Shown: positions 32,000-38,588 of the stretch, piece after piece | How positions within the stretch are numbered: the first letter of the stretch is position 1 | Layout: every line of letters begins with the position of its first letter | Source of the DNA: DASYAN01 sp036501345 | GTDB lineage: Bacteria > Chloroflexota > Ktedonobacteria > Ktedonobacterales > Ktedonobacteraceae | Assembly (NCBI GenBank): GCA_036501345.1 | Contig: DASYAN010000358.1 | Span: 1-38,588, forward strand | Reading direction: 5' to 3' | Length of the DNA: 38,588 bases | The notes under the pieces: generated by a model | Databases searched by the model: none | Seen by the model: only the letters and a program-made list of their open reading frames with translations | Told to the model about the DNA's origin: nothing | Translations under genes and position numbers: made by a program

Positions 32000-33132
32000 C
32001 AAACTCGACCTGTGGATACCCCTGCTTTTAAGCCTGGGGAGGAAACAGGTCTTCCTTTCTTGGGGCTTGGGCACAGGGGTAAGCCTTTGCCTTTTGACTT
32101 CTTTTGTTCTTTGGTGACCAACCAAGAGCGGAATGTTACCCAGGTCAAGACGCGACAATCCTTGACATGACCTGCCTGTGTCAGCCGTTTGTTGGTTCGA
32201 TAGGCATGCAAGCTGATGGTGTTGCGCTTGCGGTCAAATCCGCCTACCGTAGACAATCCGTATCTGGGATGCCTGACAAGTGTTCCTCTCTTGAGTCCAA
32301 GGCTGCGAGTCGTGCCATACGGCTTTCTTTCACCCCCCTTGGATGCTTGCAAGCGATGGATCTGACGCCTGTGGAGCTGAGCACCAATGACATACCACAA
32401 GCGGGTACAGCTTGGTTGAGAAGCACCGCTGACCGATGCAGCCATAACCCAGCCATCAACGGCGTGTGAGTCAAAGGACTGCTTGGACTTGCTCTTGGTT
32501 TTCTTCAGGCCGTATTTTTCTCGCAACTCTTTGGTCTGGTATCCTTGACAGAGATGAACGAGAAGACCCATCTCTGCGAGAAGGCGAGACAGGTGCTCTT
32601 TGCCAACTTGTATCGGACTAAATGCGCCGTTCCACTTGCGGCCTTTGCCTTTACGTGTCTGGGCATAGACATCCTCTACTACCACATCAATGAGCGGCAT
32701 GATCGATTTCAGGTGAGCAATGACACATGCTTTGGCTTCCCATCGGCTTCGAGTAGAAGGTGCTATCCTCTTCTTACGGTTGAGCCGATTGTCGAGCCGT
32801 TTGGGTCTTCTCCACTTGCGGTATCTTCTGGCTCGTCGCATGGTCCTCCGTTTCTCAACGACGTCTTTGACATGATCCGGTGCTTGCACCATGAGGTTGA
32901 GCACGGTGTCTTTGGTACCAACCACGCTATAGCCCTCAAACTTGCTTCCAGGATCGACACCAGCTACCAAGGGCTGGTTGTTCGGTTCCTGCTCGTAGTA
33001 GAGCTGCACAAAGAACAGGCCAAGTTTGTTTCGCTTTGGTCTAGCGCGGCCACTCTTGAACAAGTGGCGTGCTTTTGCGGGTGTACATGGCATCAGTGCC
33101 ACCCCGCGTGTATCAACGACAGGTAAACGCAT
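31999..33132 (-). CDS. isrB: IsrB: RNA-guided nickase-type RuvC protein (IscB family without HNH)
   Basis: 377 residues. The N-terminal PLMP domain includes LPVVDTRGVALMPCTPAKA and ends in the RRxRR-type KSGRARPKRN. RuvC-I has Asp60 in VAGVDPGSKFEGYSVVG. The Arg-rich bridge helix spans about 94-130. RuvC-II has Glu153 in DVVVEDVYAQ, and RuvC-III has His223 and Asp226 in SFDSHAVDGWVMA. Only about 70 residues separate RuvC-II from RuvC-III, too few for an HNH nuclease, so this is the IsrB architecture rather than IscB. Known IsrBs use a roughly 300-nt omega RNA to nick the non-target strand. ATG 33132 has GAGGAGG upstream, better than the TTG at 33156. All RuvC residues are intact. Confidence 0.9.
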   Translation of the reverse strand: MRLPVVDTRGVALMPCTPAKARHLFKSGRARPKRNKLGLFFVQLYYEQEPNNQPLVAGVDPGSKFEGYSVVGTKDTVLNLMVQAPDHVKDVVEKRRTMRRARRYRKWRRPKRLDNRLNRKKRIAPSTRSRWEAKACVIAHLKSIMPLIDVVVEDVYAQTRKGKGRKWNGAFSPIQVGKEHLSRLLAEMGLLVHLCQGYQTKELREKYGLKKTKSKSKQSFDSHAVDGWVMAASVSGASQPSCTRLWYVIGAQLHRRQIHRLQASKGGERKPYGTTRSLGLKRGTLVRHPRYGLSTVGGFDRKRNTISLHAYRTNKRLTQAGHVKDCRVLTWVTFRSWLVTKEQKKSKGKGLPLCPSPKKGRPVSSPGLKAGVSTGRV

Positions 33133-33603
33133 CGGGAGATCCTCCTCGAGAGACAAAGGCCTTTTTAGGAGAAAGACCGAGAAAACTCTTGCTCAATTGT
33201 GAGCCACCGTGTCAAAGCACGGGTGATATGACCCTTCGCGATGGCAATACAGGCATAGGGACGATCCCATCTGCTTCGGCGTGGCAGGCAGTGGTACAAG
33301 TTAGGGTGGCGCTTGTACATGCTTTCGCTACTTCCACTAGCACTTGAGCCTGTGGTTTGGCTATTTCTTAGCCCGTATCGCTGCTGCTCTTGTGGTAAGA
33401 GCCCGCTAGACAGAAACTTACGTTGAGCTAGCCGTTTCTCAAGCCCCTGTTCTTTAGACATGGGGTTCCTGACCTGAATGTCTCGCGTATCTACAACTAC
33501 TCAGGGATACGGCGGGCGCAATACCCAAAGGGCACACGGTAAATTGGGCCCCTACCGACGGCGGTAAACCGCGTTGATTTGCCCGATTGGTATCTGAGTA
33601 GTT
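32000..33603 (-). mobile_element. IsrB-type OMEGA element inserted between aroQ and pepP
   Basis: An element of about 1.6 kb containing isrB and, upstream of it, structured omega-RNA DNA. The guide-side boundary is marked by a long stem beginning AACTACTCAG on the minus strand at 33603. The other end is a hairpin closed by TACCCCTG (32017-32024) and CAGGGGTA (32074-32081). It splits a co-directional housekeeping operon exactly between the aroQ stop and the pepP start. No TnpA is present. A solo copy of the pepP-side end exists at 24603-24704. End coordinates are good to a few bases. Confidence 0.8.
33160..33603 (-). ncRNA. Predicted omega RNA (HEARO-like) of the IsrB element
   Basis: IscB/IsrB omega RNAs are encoded upstream of the protein gene, with the guide at the 5-prime end just outside the element. 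This 444-nt stretch is dense in complementary segments. The outermost stem pairs AACTACTCAG-ATAC with GTATC-CC-CTGAGTAGTT (33590-33603 with 33495-33510). Inside are GCGG/CCGC around TTTA, CGGTA/TACCG, CGGGC/GCCCG and CCCAA/TTGGG, which cannot all nest and so imply a pseudoknot. Further down, GTACAAG/CTTGTAC and CGTG/CACG-type stems continue to the isrB ribosome-binding site. An open frame at 33165-33461 is a shadow. The exact 3-prime end is unknown. Confidence 0.65.
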
Positions 33604-33623
33604 ACCAACTATTAGAAACGTAT

Positions 33624-34064
33624 TTACTTTTGCTTGACGAGTTCAACGAGCGCTTCTAATGCCAAGACATAGCCATGCCAACCCAACCCAATAATCTGTC
33701 CTCGGCAAGCCGCTGCAGTAATTGAATGGTGTCTGAACTCCTCACGCGTATGAACATTACTCAGGTGGACCTCAATGGTCGGAAACTGCACAGAGGCAAT
33801 TGCATCACGCAGAGCAATTGAGTAGTGAGTAAGTGCCCCGGGATTGGCAATCATGCCAGATGCTTCTGAGGCATGCTGCTGGATGTAGTCGATTAAGGCT
33901 CCTTCGTGATTAGACTGGAAGTAGTCCACAGCTACACCCAACTCCTGAGCACGCTTGTATACCTTATCCTGAATCTGCTCCAGGGTAAGCGAACCATAAA
34001 TATCTGGTTCACGTGTACCCAACATATTCAAATTTGGCCCATTCAAAAGGAGGAATTTGAGCAT
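33624..34064 (-). CDS. aroQ: Type II 3-dehydroquinate dehydratase
   Basis: 146 residues, the normal size. FLLLNGPNLNMLGTREPDIYG is the N-terminal signature with the catalytic Tyr of the lid loop. NPGALTHYSIALRDAI and VEVHLSNVH-like IEVHLSNVHTREEFRHHS complete the active site (His and Arg). It converts 3-dehydroquinate to 3-dehydroshikimate in the shikimate pathway. It starts 3 bp after the aroKB stop. Its end lies 20 bp from the IsrB element boundary, so the element's guide comes from the sequence just past this stop codon. Confidence 0.96.
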   Translation of the reverse strand: MLKFLLLNGPNLNMLGTREPDIYGSLTLEQIQDKVYKRAQELGVAVDYFQSNHEGALIDYIQQHASEASGMIANPGALTHYSIALRDAIASVQFPTIEVHLSNVHTREEFRHHSITAAACRGQIIGLGWHGYVLALEALVELVKQK

Positions 34065-34067
34065 ACT

Positions 34068-35732
34068 TTACTTTTCCTCTCCCACAAAAAATGATGTGAT
34101 AACACGCTCAACCACATCAGTGGGCATGGGTGTAACAACTACCTCGCCGATACGTCTCGGCATCACCCAATGCACCTGTTTGCCCATAACCTTCTTATCT
34201 AGCTGCATGGTCTTGAGAATATCTTGCACACGCGCAGAGCCATGATAGATGACAGGTAAGCCCAGAGCAGCAAGGAGCCGATTTTGGCGTACCACATCAG
34301 TGGCTGCAAACATACCAGCTTCTTGCGCAATGGTAGCCGCGACGACCATACCAAGTGAGACAGCTTCGCCATGTAACCACTCACCATAGCCAGAAACGTT
34401 CTCCAGCGCATGACCCACGGTGTGACCATAATTCAAAATGGCGCGTCGTCCCTGCTCCCGTTCATCACCCTCGATCACTTGTGCCTTCAAGTCGATACTA
34501 CGTGCTACAATATGGCAGAGCAGGTCGATTGGAGGCTGAGAAAAATCCCGCAATGCATCTGTATGGGTCTCAAGCAGAGCGAATAAGTCAGCGTCGAGTA
34601 TAATACCATACTTTACAATTTCTGCCCATCCCTCTGTACGTGAGCGAGCAGGTAAGGTCAGCAGGGTGGAAGGATCTGCGAGAACGAGACGCGGATGGTA
34701 AAAAGCACCAATCAGGTTCTTTCCCTTGGGATGATTGATCCCTGTTTTACCACCAATTGCAGCGTCAACCTGTGCTAGCAGTGAGGTGGGGACTTGAACG
34801 AAAGGTACACCACGAAGATAGGTCGCAGCTATATACCCAACCAGGTCTCCTACGACGCCACCACCCAGAGCAATTAGTGCTTCACGACGTTCCGCATGGT
34901 GCTCGATCAACCAATCATAGATCGCATTGACCTGTTGCTGAGATTTACTAGTTTCGCCAGCAGGAATGCTGTAAATAGTCGGTTCAAAGCCAGCGGCAGA
35001 AAGATTCTGTGCAATTCCCAGCGCATACAGGTCATAAAGGTTGCTATCAGTAATCAGAAATAACCGCGATGGGAGATGCAACTGTTTAAGGTAGTCTGTC
35101 AGACGTCCAATCCCACCCCAATCAATAACTGCATCATAGCCCTCCCCAACTTGGACATGCCGCACAATCGGGGAGCCCCCACCCAGTTTACCAGAACTTG
35201 TCAGCATAGCAATAATCTCCAAAGTAGCCTGTTCTGCACTCTTCCCCAGGGTCGAACAAGTAAACTCAGCCTCTTCATACCAGGCTAAACGAGCATTAAG
35301 CAAGCTTTGTAGTGCAGCAAGAGGATCGGGACCAGCTAGAAGTGGACGCAGTTCAGGAGTACATCCCTGGGACTGTTCAGTTTCATATTGCTTCCACAGA
35401 CGTTGCAGAGCAACATGGGGTTCAATCTGCAAGAAAATACGCACTCCCTGCTCAGCTATCGTAACGCGGTTCTCCGGTCTCACAACCACTCCCCCACCCG
35501 TAACGATGATGGCACTTTCAGTCTCTTGAGCAGCCTGTGCTAGTACATGACTCTCAAGTGAGCGGAAATATTCTTCGCCATGTCGAGCAAAAATTGCTGA
35601 AATGCACTCCCCATACTCCTTTTCAATGAGTGCGTCGACATCGAGCAAAGGTTTATTCAATCGCTGGGCCAGAATACGGCCAACAGTACTTTTTCCACTG
35701 CCTGAAAGTCCAATTAAAAAGATGTGTCGCAT
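34068..35732 (-). CDS. aroKB: Shikimate kinase / 3-dehydroquinate synthase fusion
   Basis: About 554 residues encoding two shikimate-pathway enzymes in one chain. Residues 1-170 are shikimate kinase with the P-loop GLSGSGKST (8-16), the DVDALIE substrate segment and the VTGGGVV strand. After a linker, residues about 185-550 form NAD-dependent 3-dehydroquinate synthase, with ALGGGVVGDLVGYIAATYLRG, PTSLLAQVDAAIGGKTGINHPKGKN and the metal-ligand histidines in NYGHTVGHALE and WLHGEAVS. The start ATG 35732 is preferred over the frame start at 35756 because an extended -10 box lies 7 nt upstream, implying a leaderless message. First gene of the housekeeping operon. Confidence 0.93.
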   Translation of the reverse strand: MRHIFLIGLSGSGKSTVGRILAQRLNKPLLDVDALIEKEYGECISAIFARHGEEYFRSLESHVLAQAAQETESAIIVTGGGVVVRPENRVTIAEQGVRIFLQIEPHVALQRLWKQYETEQSQGCTPELRPLLAGPDPLAALQSLLNARLAWYEEAEFTCSTLGKSAEQATLEIIAMLTSSGKLGGGSPIVRHVQVGEGYDAVIDWGGIGRLTDYLKQLHLPSRLFLITDSNLYDLYALGIAQNLSAAGFEPTIYSIPAGETSKSQQQVNAIYDWLIEHHAERREALIALGGGVVGDLVGYIAATYLRGVPFVQVPTSLLAQVDAAIGGKTGINHPKGKNLIGAFYHPRLVLADPSTLLTLPARSRTEGWAEIVKYGIILDADLFALLETHTDALRDFSQPPIDLLCHIVARSIDLKAQVIEGDEREQGRRAILNYGHTVGHALENVSGYGEWLHGEAVSLGMVVAATIAQEAGMFAATDVVRQNRLLAALGLPVIYHGSARVQDILKTMQLDKKVMGKQVHWVMPRRIGEVVVTPMPTDVVERVITSFFVGEEK

Positions 35733-35738
35733 GTGGCT

Positions 35739-35747
35739 ATTATAACA
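35739..35747 (-). promoter_or_regulatory. Extended -10 promoter giving a leaderless aroKB transcript
   Basis: TGTTATAAT on the minus strand (TATAAT at 35739-35744) is a perfect extended -10. The A of the aroKB ATG is 7 nt downstream, where transcription should begin, and no ribosome-binding site is present. No clear -35 box is seen, as is often the case for TGn-type promoters. Confidence 0.6.
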
Positions 35748-35803
35748 TCGCGACAAGTCAGGGAGCTATATATGGGACTCCGTGCTTGGAGATCTGCTCT
35801 GAT

Positions 35804-35873
35804 AGTCCACTTGAGTGCATAATTGTAAACCTTTGTAAAACGTCTTTGATGTCAAAGCTGATGTAAAAATGAG
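35804..35873 (+). repeat. 70-bp repeat, copy A (with TGATGT half-sites)
   Basis: By hand alignment without gaps it matches 36935-37004 at 54 of 70 positions. Shared core features are AGTCC, TTGTAAAA, and two TGATGT hexamers spaced 6 nt apart, then ATGAG. A GTGCTTG precedes both copies by about 15 nt. Same orientation in both places. Confidence 0.65.
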
Positions 35874-35984
35874 CTTGTATCCTTGTCTAAGAATTCGCTT
35901 TGAATCCGAGGATTTCAAGCTCAATCTTGAATCACTGAAGCTGTATTCTTAAGATAATGATACAATGTCTCAGTCTAGCAAATC

Positions 35985-36014
35985 TTGACAAAATGGATAG
36001 AGAACTGGTATTAT
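35985..36014 (+). promoter_or_regulatory. Strong promoter of the candidate small RNA
   Basis: TTGACA (35985-35990), an 18-nt spacer ending in TGG, then TATTAT (36009-36014). The TGn makes it an extended -10. Predicted start about 36021. Confidence 0.65.
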
Positions 36015-36020
36015 AAAAGG

Positions 36021-36114
36021 GATCTGAAAACCTGCCGCATGGAGGGTGTTCCGTAAGGACTAGGATTAGCCAGACTTCGCTCTGGGTTGCCAGCTCAATA
36101 CAAGCTGGTTTTTT
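36021..36114 (+). ncRNA. Candidate small RNA of about 94 nt, family unknown
   Basis: The segment is bounded by a strong promoter and an intrinsic terminator and contains no open frame with a start signal. Internal pairing includes TCC-GTAA-GGA (a GNRA tetraloop, 36050-36059) and CCAGA/TCTGG (36070-36085). I compared it by eye with SRP, 6S, tmRNA and common riboswitch cores and recognise none. It is convergent with the DUF3800 gene: the terminator T-run contains that gene's stop codon. Confidence 0.5.
36090..36114 (+). terminator. Intrinsic terminator between small RNA and DUF3800 gene
   Basis: CCAGCT (36090-36095) and AGCTGG (36103-36108) with a 7-nt loop, followed by TTTTTT. It acts on plus-strand transcription; the stem could also slow minus-strand transcription after the DUF3800 stop. 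Confidence 0.85.
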
Positions 36115-36682
36115 ATGCTTCAATAACTATCTTTTTCCCTCTTAGTACTTTAAATAACTCATCTGCGTATGGTTTCTTCTCTATATAGTCCCGGATAAAA
36201 CCAGCCATACAATCAGCCAGACGCAAGAATGCGCTTTGTTCATCTTTCATACCACGAATAGCATCATATCTTATTTTTAAGCTTTTTAAATCTTTTCTAA
36301 CTTTTTCTGTATCTTTCTTTGTCAATCCATCAATAACTATTGTAGCTGCATAATCTTCTATATCTCTTGACAGAATAACCTTAGCAATAGATAATGTAGT
36401 TAGATGATTATACTCTTTTGTTTCAAAATAAACTGAATAGTAGAGAGAATATTGTAAATTTTTTATCTTAGCAATTTCTTTGATATACTGTATACGTATA
36501 CCAATTTCTTCCTTTGCCCATTTCTTCTTATTCTTTCCTGTCTTTTTTTCGATATCTTCTAGCTGCTTCTCTAATTCTTCTTTTCTTGCAGAGTCGATTA
36601 ACACAACACAGACAAGAAAAAATCTTCCTGCGGTATCTTGTCCTGTTTCATCCACATAGCAATAGAGTTTTATTTTATCCAT
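36113..36682 (-). CDS. DUF3800 family protein
   Basis: 189 residues, Lys-rich and much more AT-rich than the neighbouring housekeeping genes, suggesting recent transfer. The N-terminal YCYVDETGQDTAGRFFLVCVVLI is the DUF3800 signature with the acidic pair Asp11-Glu12. The C-terminal SAFLRLADCMAGFIRDYI carries the conserved Asp of the (Q/R)xAD motif. These acidic positions resemble a nuclease-like (RNase H) fold, but the family's activity is not established. Members are common in accessory and defence-rich regions. AGGGATGAT precedes the ATG. It has its own promoter and is flanked by a pair of 70-bp repeats. Confidence 0.85.
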   Translation of the reverse strand: MDKIKLYCYVDETGQDTAGRFFLVCVVLIDSARKEELEKQLEDIEKKTGKNKKKWAKEEIGIRIQYIKEIAKIKNLQYSLYYSVYFETKEYNHLTTLSIAKVILSRDIEDYAATIVIDGLTKKDTEKVRKDLKSLKIRYDAIRGMKDEQSAFLRLADCMAGFIRDYIEKKPYADELFKVLRGKKIVIEA

Positions 36683-36740
36683 ACATCATCCCTAAATAGA
36701 CCTTGATAGGTAAAATCATCACATGATTTCTACTAGGACT

Positions 36741-36769
36741 ATTATACGAGGCAAATCCTTGTTTGTCGA
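36741..36769 (-). promoter_or_regulatory. Promoter of the DUF3800 gene
   Basis: On the minus strand: TCGACA (36764-36769, one mismatch to TTGACA), a 17-nt spacer, and a perfect TATAAT (36741-36746). Predicted start about 36734, leaving a leader of about 50 nt. Confidence 0.7.
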
Positions 36770-36934
36770 TACCTCTTCAGTAACTTTGATCGTTTTTCAA
36801 TCGTGTGTCGATGCTATAAATAGTACTCCTCTGTCTGTTCAGCATATTGAGAAGGAACAGTAGTAATGAAACTGTGCAGTGGAAAGCTGAGACCTCTTCT
36901 CCAGAGAGTTTGTGCTTGACAAGAGGGTCTTGAA

Positions 36935-37004
36935 AGTCCATTGGAGTCCATGATTGTCAAGGGTTGTAAAAGCTTTTTGATGTAAATGGTGATGTCACAA
37001 TGAG
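36935..37004 (+). repeat. 70-bp repeat, copy B (with TGATGT half-sites)
   Basis: Partner of 35804-35873 (about 77 percent identical, same orientation, 1131 bp apart). It is followed by a hairpin whose arms are AAAACC-ACC and GGG-C-GGTTTT (about 37013-37046), which copy A lacks. The remaining gap (36770-37137) shows no convincing gene. Confidence 0.65.
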
Positions 37005-37137
37005 GGAGAAAACCACCTGAGTTTCCACTTTGTGGGCGGTTTTCCTGGGCAGTCTTTTGCTAGTTTCCTATTGAGCTAGAAGATTTGAAGTCTCTTCTTC
37101 ACCTAAATTGCCTTTTCAAAGGGCTTCACAGACTTTG

Positions 37138-38588
37138 TTACCTATTCAAAACATCAGTCAGGCGTTGAAGTTGAGATTGAAAGTGTTTCCTCACTTCATC
37201 ATCCGTCGGAGGTTTGGTATAAGTTGGCCTTAATGCAATATAGGGATATGTTTCTAAAGTGTGGTTTAGATCTGGATCTACAGTAAAATGAGCAGCTCCA
37301 GCGATAATAAAAATTTTTTTGTCAGGAAATAGTTGTGTTATATTCTTAAGCACGTTTGCTAGTGATAAGTTCCGTTGTCTAAATATAATATCATCAAGAG
37401 TACTATGAAATTCATCATTATATAAACTTGGTGCATTTTCCATCATACTCCTTGCTTTGTTGTGTAAATCCATATTATCCCATCCAATCGCTATAATACC
37501 TTTTTGTATAAATTTTGTGTATTTACAATCTTCTTGTTTTATTGGCCTATAAGCTTGAACCCCTTCAATTAAAACGATATCATGAGGACGTGCAAGGATT
37601 TCAATAATTCTTGCGTTCCAGGTGACGTGTTCTGGAAGTTTATGATTTTCTCCTAGTGCAATAATCTTTGCATCTTTTATCTTTTCTATTGGTGTATTTG
37701 CGCTAGTCAGTTTAAAACACGCTGATTCCGAGCTGTTTTTCCTACAGTAAAACTCCCAAGTATCGGGAGGATTTTTTTGCTTTACCCCCCACTCTCCAGA
37801 GGGGAATTTTCGAGAGTATTCCCCTGGTTGGATATCAGTTCGAGAGTATTCCCCTGGTTGGATATCAGGGCGATGTTTATAAACTCCTCCTACGTTGTTA
37901 CATTTACGACTGACCTCAGAGACCATCCCATCCTCGATACCTTCTACACGGCCTGTACCCACAATCTTGTTCGTCTGGGAATCTCGATAGATTATGAGAT
38001 CTCCCACTTTCTCTTGAGAAGGCTGGACTGGCGTATAATTAGCTTGGAGAATCGTTTCAGCTGCCTCTGGGTCGTGAAGATGCCCACCGCTTTCTTCCTT
38101 CCCAAAGAATCCATAGCCAAGCCGATTACACTTGCAGTTAGGAGCTTCAATCATCTGAACCATATCATCTCTGCCTGGAGTACCGACATATCCTTGCTGT
38201 TTGAGGAGGTTCCACTCAAAAACGTTACCGAGAGAAGATCCCGATGCGACACGCAGATCTAGGAGCACGATGTTTCCTGTATCCGTGAGAAATAAATGTT
38301 TTTGGAGAGGAAAAACACGATCAGTAGCGGGAAGCCCATGTGCATGTCGCAGTCTTTCTACTGGTGTTCTTGATGTGGTATCTCTTCGGCTATCTTGTAG
38401 ATCACGCGGGCGCTCAGAATATTTAGATGATTCAACTTTGTCCATAAGATTGACGTTTGGACAAAAGAGAACCAAAGGGTGGGGAAGGTTGCGAGAGGCA
38501 GTGTGATGGGGTAAAGTTCCTTGCAGAATACAAAAAAGAGGAGCTTCACCCGAATGGACCTTACCACATTGCAGGAATTTCGGCAAGA
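37138..38588 (-). CDS. Large accessory protein with C-terminal TraB/EreA-like domain (start uncertain, reaches window edge)
   Basis: The frame is open to the right edge, so the gene may start beyond it; an internal ATG at 38445 (MDKVESSKYSERP) is an alternative. The middle part contains VGDLIIYRDSQTNKIVGTGRVEGIEDG and a C-terminal WEFYCRKN, reminiscent of small beta-barrel modules that keep a GD-xxY start (DUF7689-like); weak. The last about 170 residues match the TraB/PrgY/ChaN/EreA fold: KIIALGENHKLPEH (Glu-His pair), DIVLIEGVQAY, RQRNLSLANVLKNI, IFIIAGAAHFTVDPD. A duplicated TDIQPGEYSR (PDIQ in one copy) lies between the parts. Function unknown; the composition suggests an accessory effector or bacteriocin-type protein. 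Confidence 0.6.
   Translation of the reverse strand, partial: LPKFLQCGKVHSGEAPLFCILQGTLPHHTASRNLPHPLVLFCPNVNLMDKVESSKYSERPRDLQDSRRDTTSRTPVERLRHAHGLPATDRVFPLQKHLFLTDTGNIVLLDLRVASGSSLGNVFEWNLLKQQGYVGTPGRDDMVQMIEAPNCKCNRLGYGFFGKEESGGHLHDPEAAETILQANYTPVQPSQEKVGDLIIYRDSQTNKIVGTGRVEGIEDGMVSEVSRKCNNVGGVYKHRPDIQPGEYSRTDIQPGEYSRKFPSGEWGVKQKNPPDTWEFYCRKNSSESACFKLTSANTPIEKIKDAKIIALGENHKLPEHVTWNARIIEILARPHDIVLIEGVQAYRPIKQEDCKYTKFIQKGIIAIGWDNMDLHNKARSMMENAPSLYNDEFHSTLDDIIFRQRNLSLANVLKNITQLFPDKKIFIIAGAAHFTVDPDLNHTLETYPYIALRPTYTKPPTDDEVRKHFQSQLQRLTDVLNR
37809..37868. repeat. Perfect 30-bp tandem duplication inside the TraB-domain gene
   Basis: Two identical 30-bp units (37809-37838, 37839-37868) encode the ten-residue repeat DIQPGEYSR plus one residue. 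The period is a multiple of three, so the frame is kept. The absence of differences between copies points to a recent duplication. Confidence 0.95.

Noticed and set aside
32000..32158. N-terminal extension of pepP up to 32158
   Set aside because: The extra residues come from the IsrB element; MTQESINKVREWM at 31999 is the normal family start.
33165..33461. 98-residue minus-strand open frame upstream of isrB
   Set aside because: It lies over the structured omega-RNA region, has no ribosome-binding site and no protein-family pattern.
36021..36114. Small RNA as an SRP RNA, 6S RNA or known riboswitch
   Set aside because: The conserved cores of these families (for example GGAAGCAGCC of SRP RNA) are absent.
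36866..36919. 17-codon open frame with a GAAGGAAC site upstream
   Set aside because: Too short to support from sequence alone; no family or conservation evidence.
37809..37868. Direct repeats as a CRISPR array
   Set aside because: Only two contiguous units without spacers, inside a coding frame.

Overview
The window looks like chromosome from a Ktedonobacter-type member of the Chloroflexota. This is inferred from three things: a large mixed exopolysaccharide locus, conserved housekeeping genes in a long operon, and the co-occurrence of an IsrB/IscB-type and a TnpB-type RNA-guided nuclease element, a combination typical of Ktedonobacteria. No rRNA or taxonomic marker gene is present, so the assignment is tentative.

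Region 1 (1-2581, minus strand): the end of an exopolysaccharide-associated operon, with a polysaccharide deacetylase, an ATP-grasp ligase and a FAD oxidoreductase cut by the left edge. Region 2 (2582-3398): an AT-rich, gene-free divergent control region with a structured leader. Region 3 (3399-20997, plus strand): the main polysaccharide locus. It holds a Wzz/BY-kinase chain-length regulator, a UDP-HexNAc 6-dehydrogenase, a 976-residue MurJ-like flippase fused to a Wzy/WaaL-like polymerase or ligase, four GT4 glycosyltransferases, an AsnB-type amidotransferase, a membrane-anchored putative glycosidase, an acyltransferase remnant and a FemAB/CelD-like acyltransferase. A TnpB element carrying its own small ribbon-helix-helix gene sits in the middle (about 15340-16928).

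Region 4 (21179-21374): a self-contained tRNA-Trp unit with promoter and terminator. Region 5 (21503-26115, minus strand): sugar-nucleotide genes (DegT aminotransferase, Gfo/Idh oxidoreductase, two SDR epimerases). With the 6-dehydrogenase they suggest a 2,3-diamino-uronic acid precursor. A polyprenyl-phosphate sugar transferase diverges at 26639. Intergenic gaps here carry solo end relics of both nuclease-element families.

Region 6 (27808-35732, minus strand): a housekeeping operon in the order aroKB, aroQ, [IsrB element], pepP, efp, accB-like, xseA, xseB, DUF212. The IsrB element (about 32000-33603) carries a PLMP/RuvC protein without HNH, preceded by about 470 nt of highly structured DNA that should encode its omega RNA. 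The AccB-like protein lacks the biotin-accepting lysine, and EF-P has Arg32 at the loop tip.

Region 7 (35733-38588): an AT-rich accessory stretch with a candidate small RNA (promoter plus terminator), a convergent DUF3800 gene, a pair of about 77 percent identical 70-bp direct repeats flanking both, and a large TraB/EreA-like protein running off the right edge.
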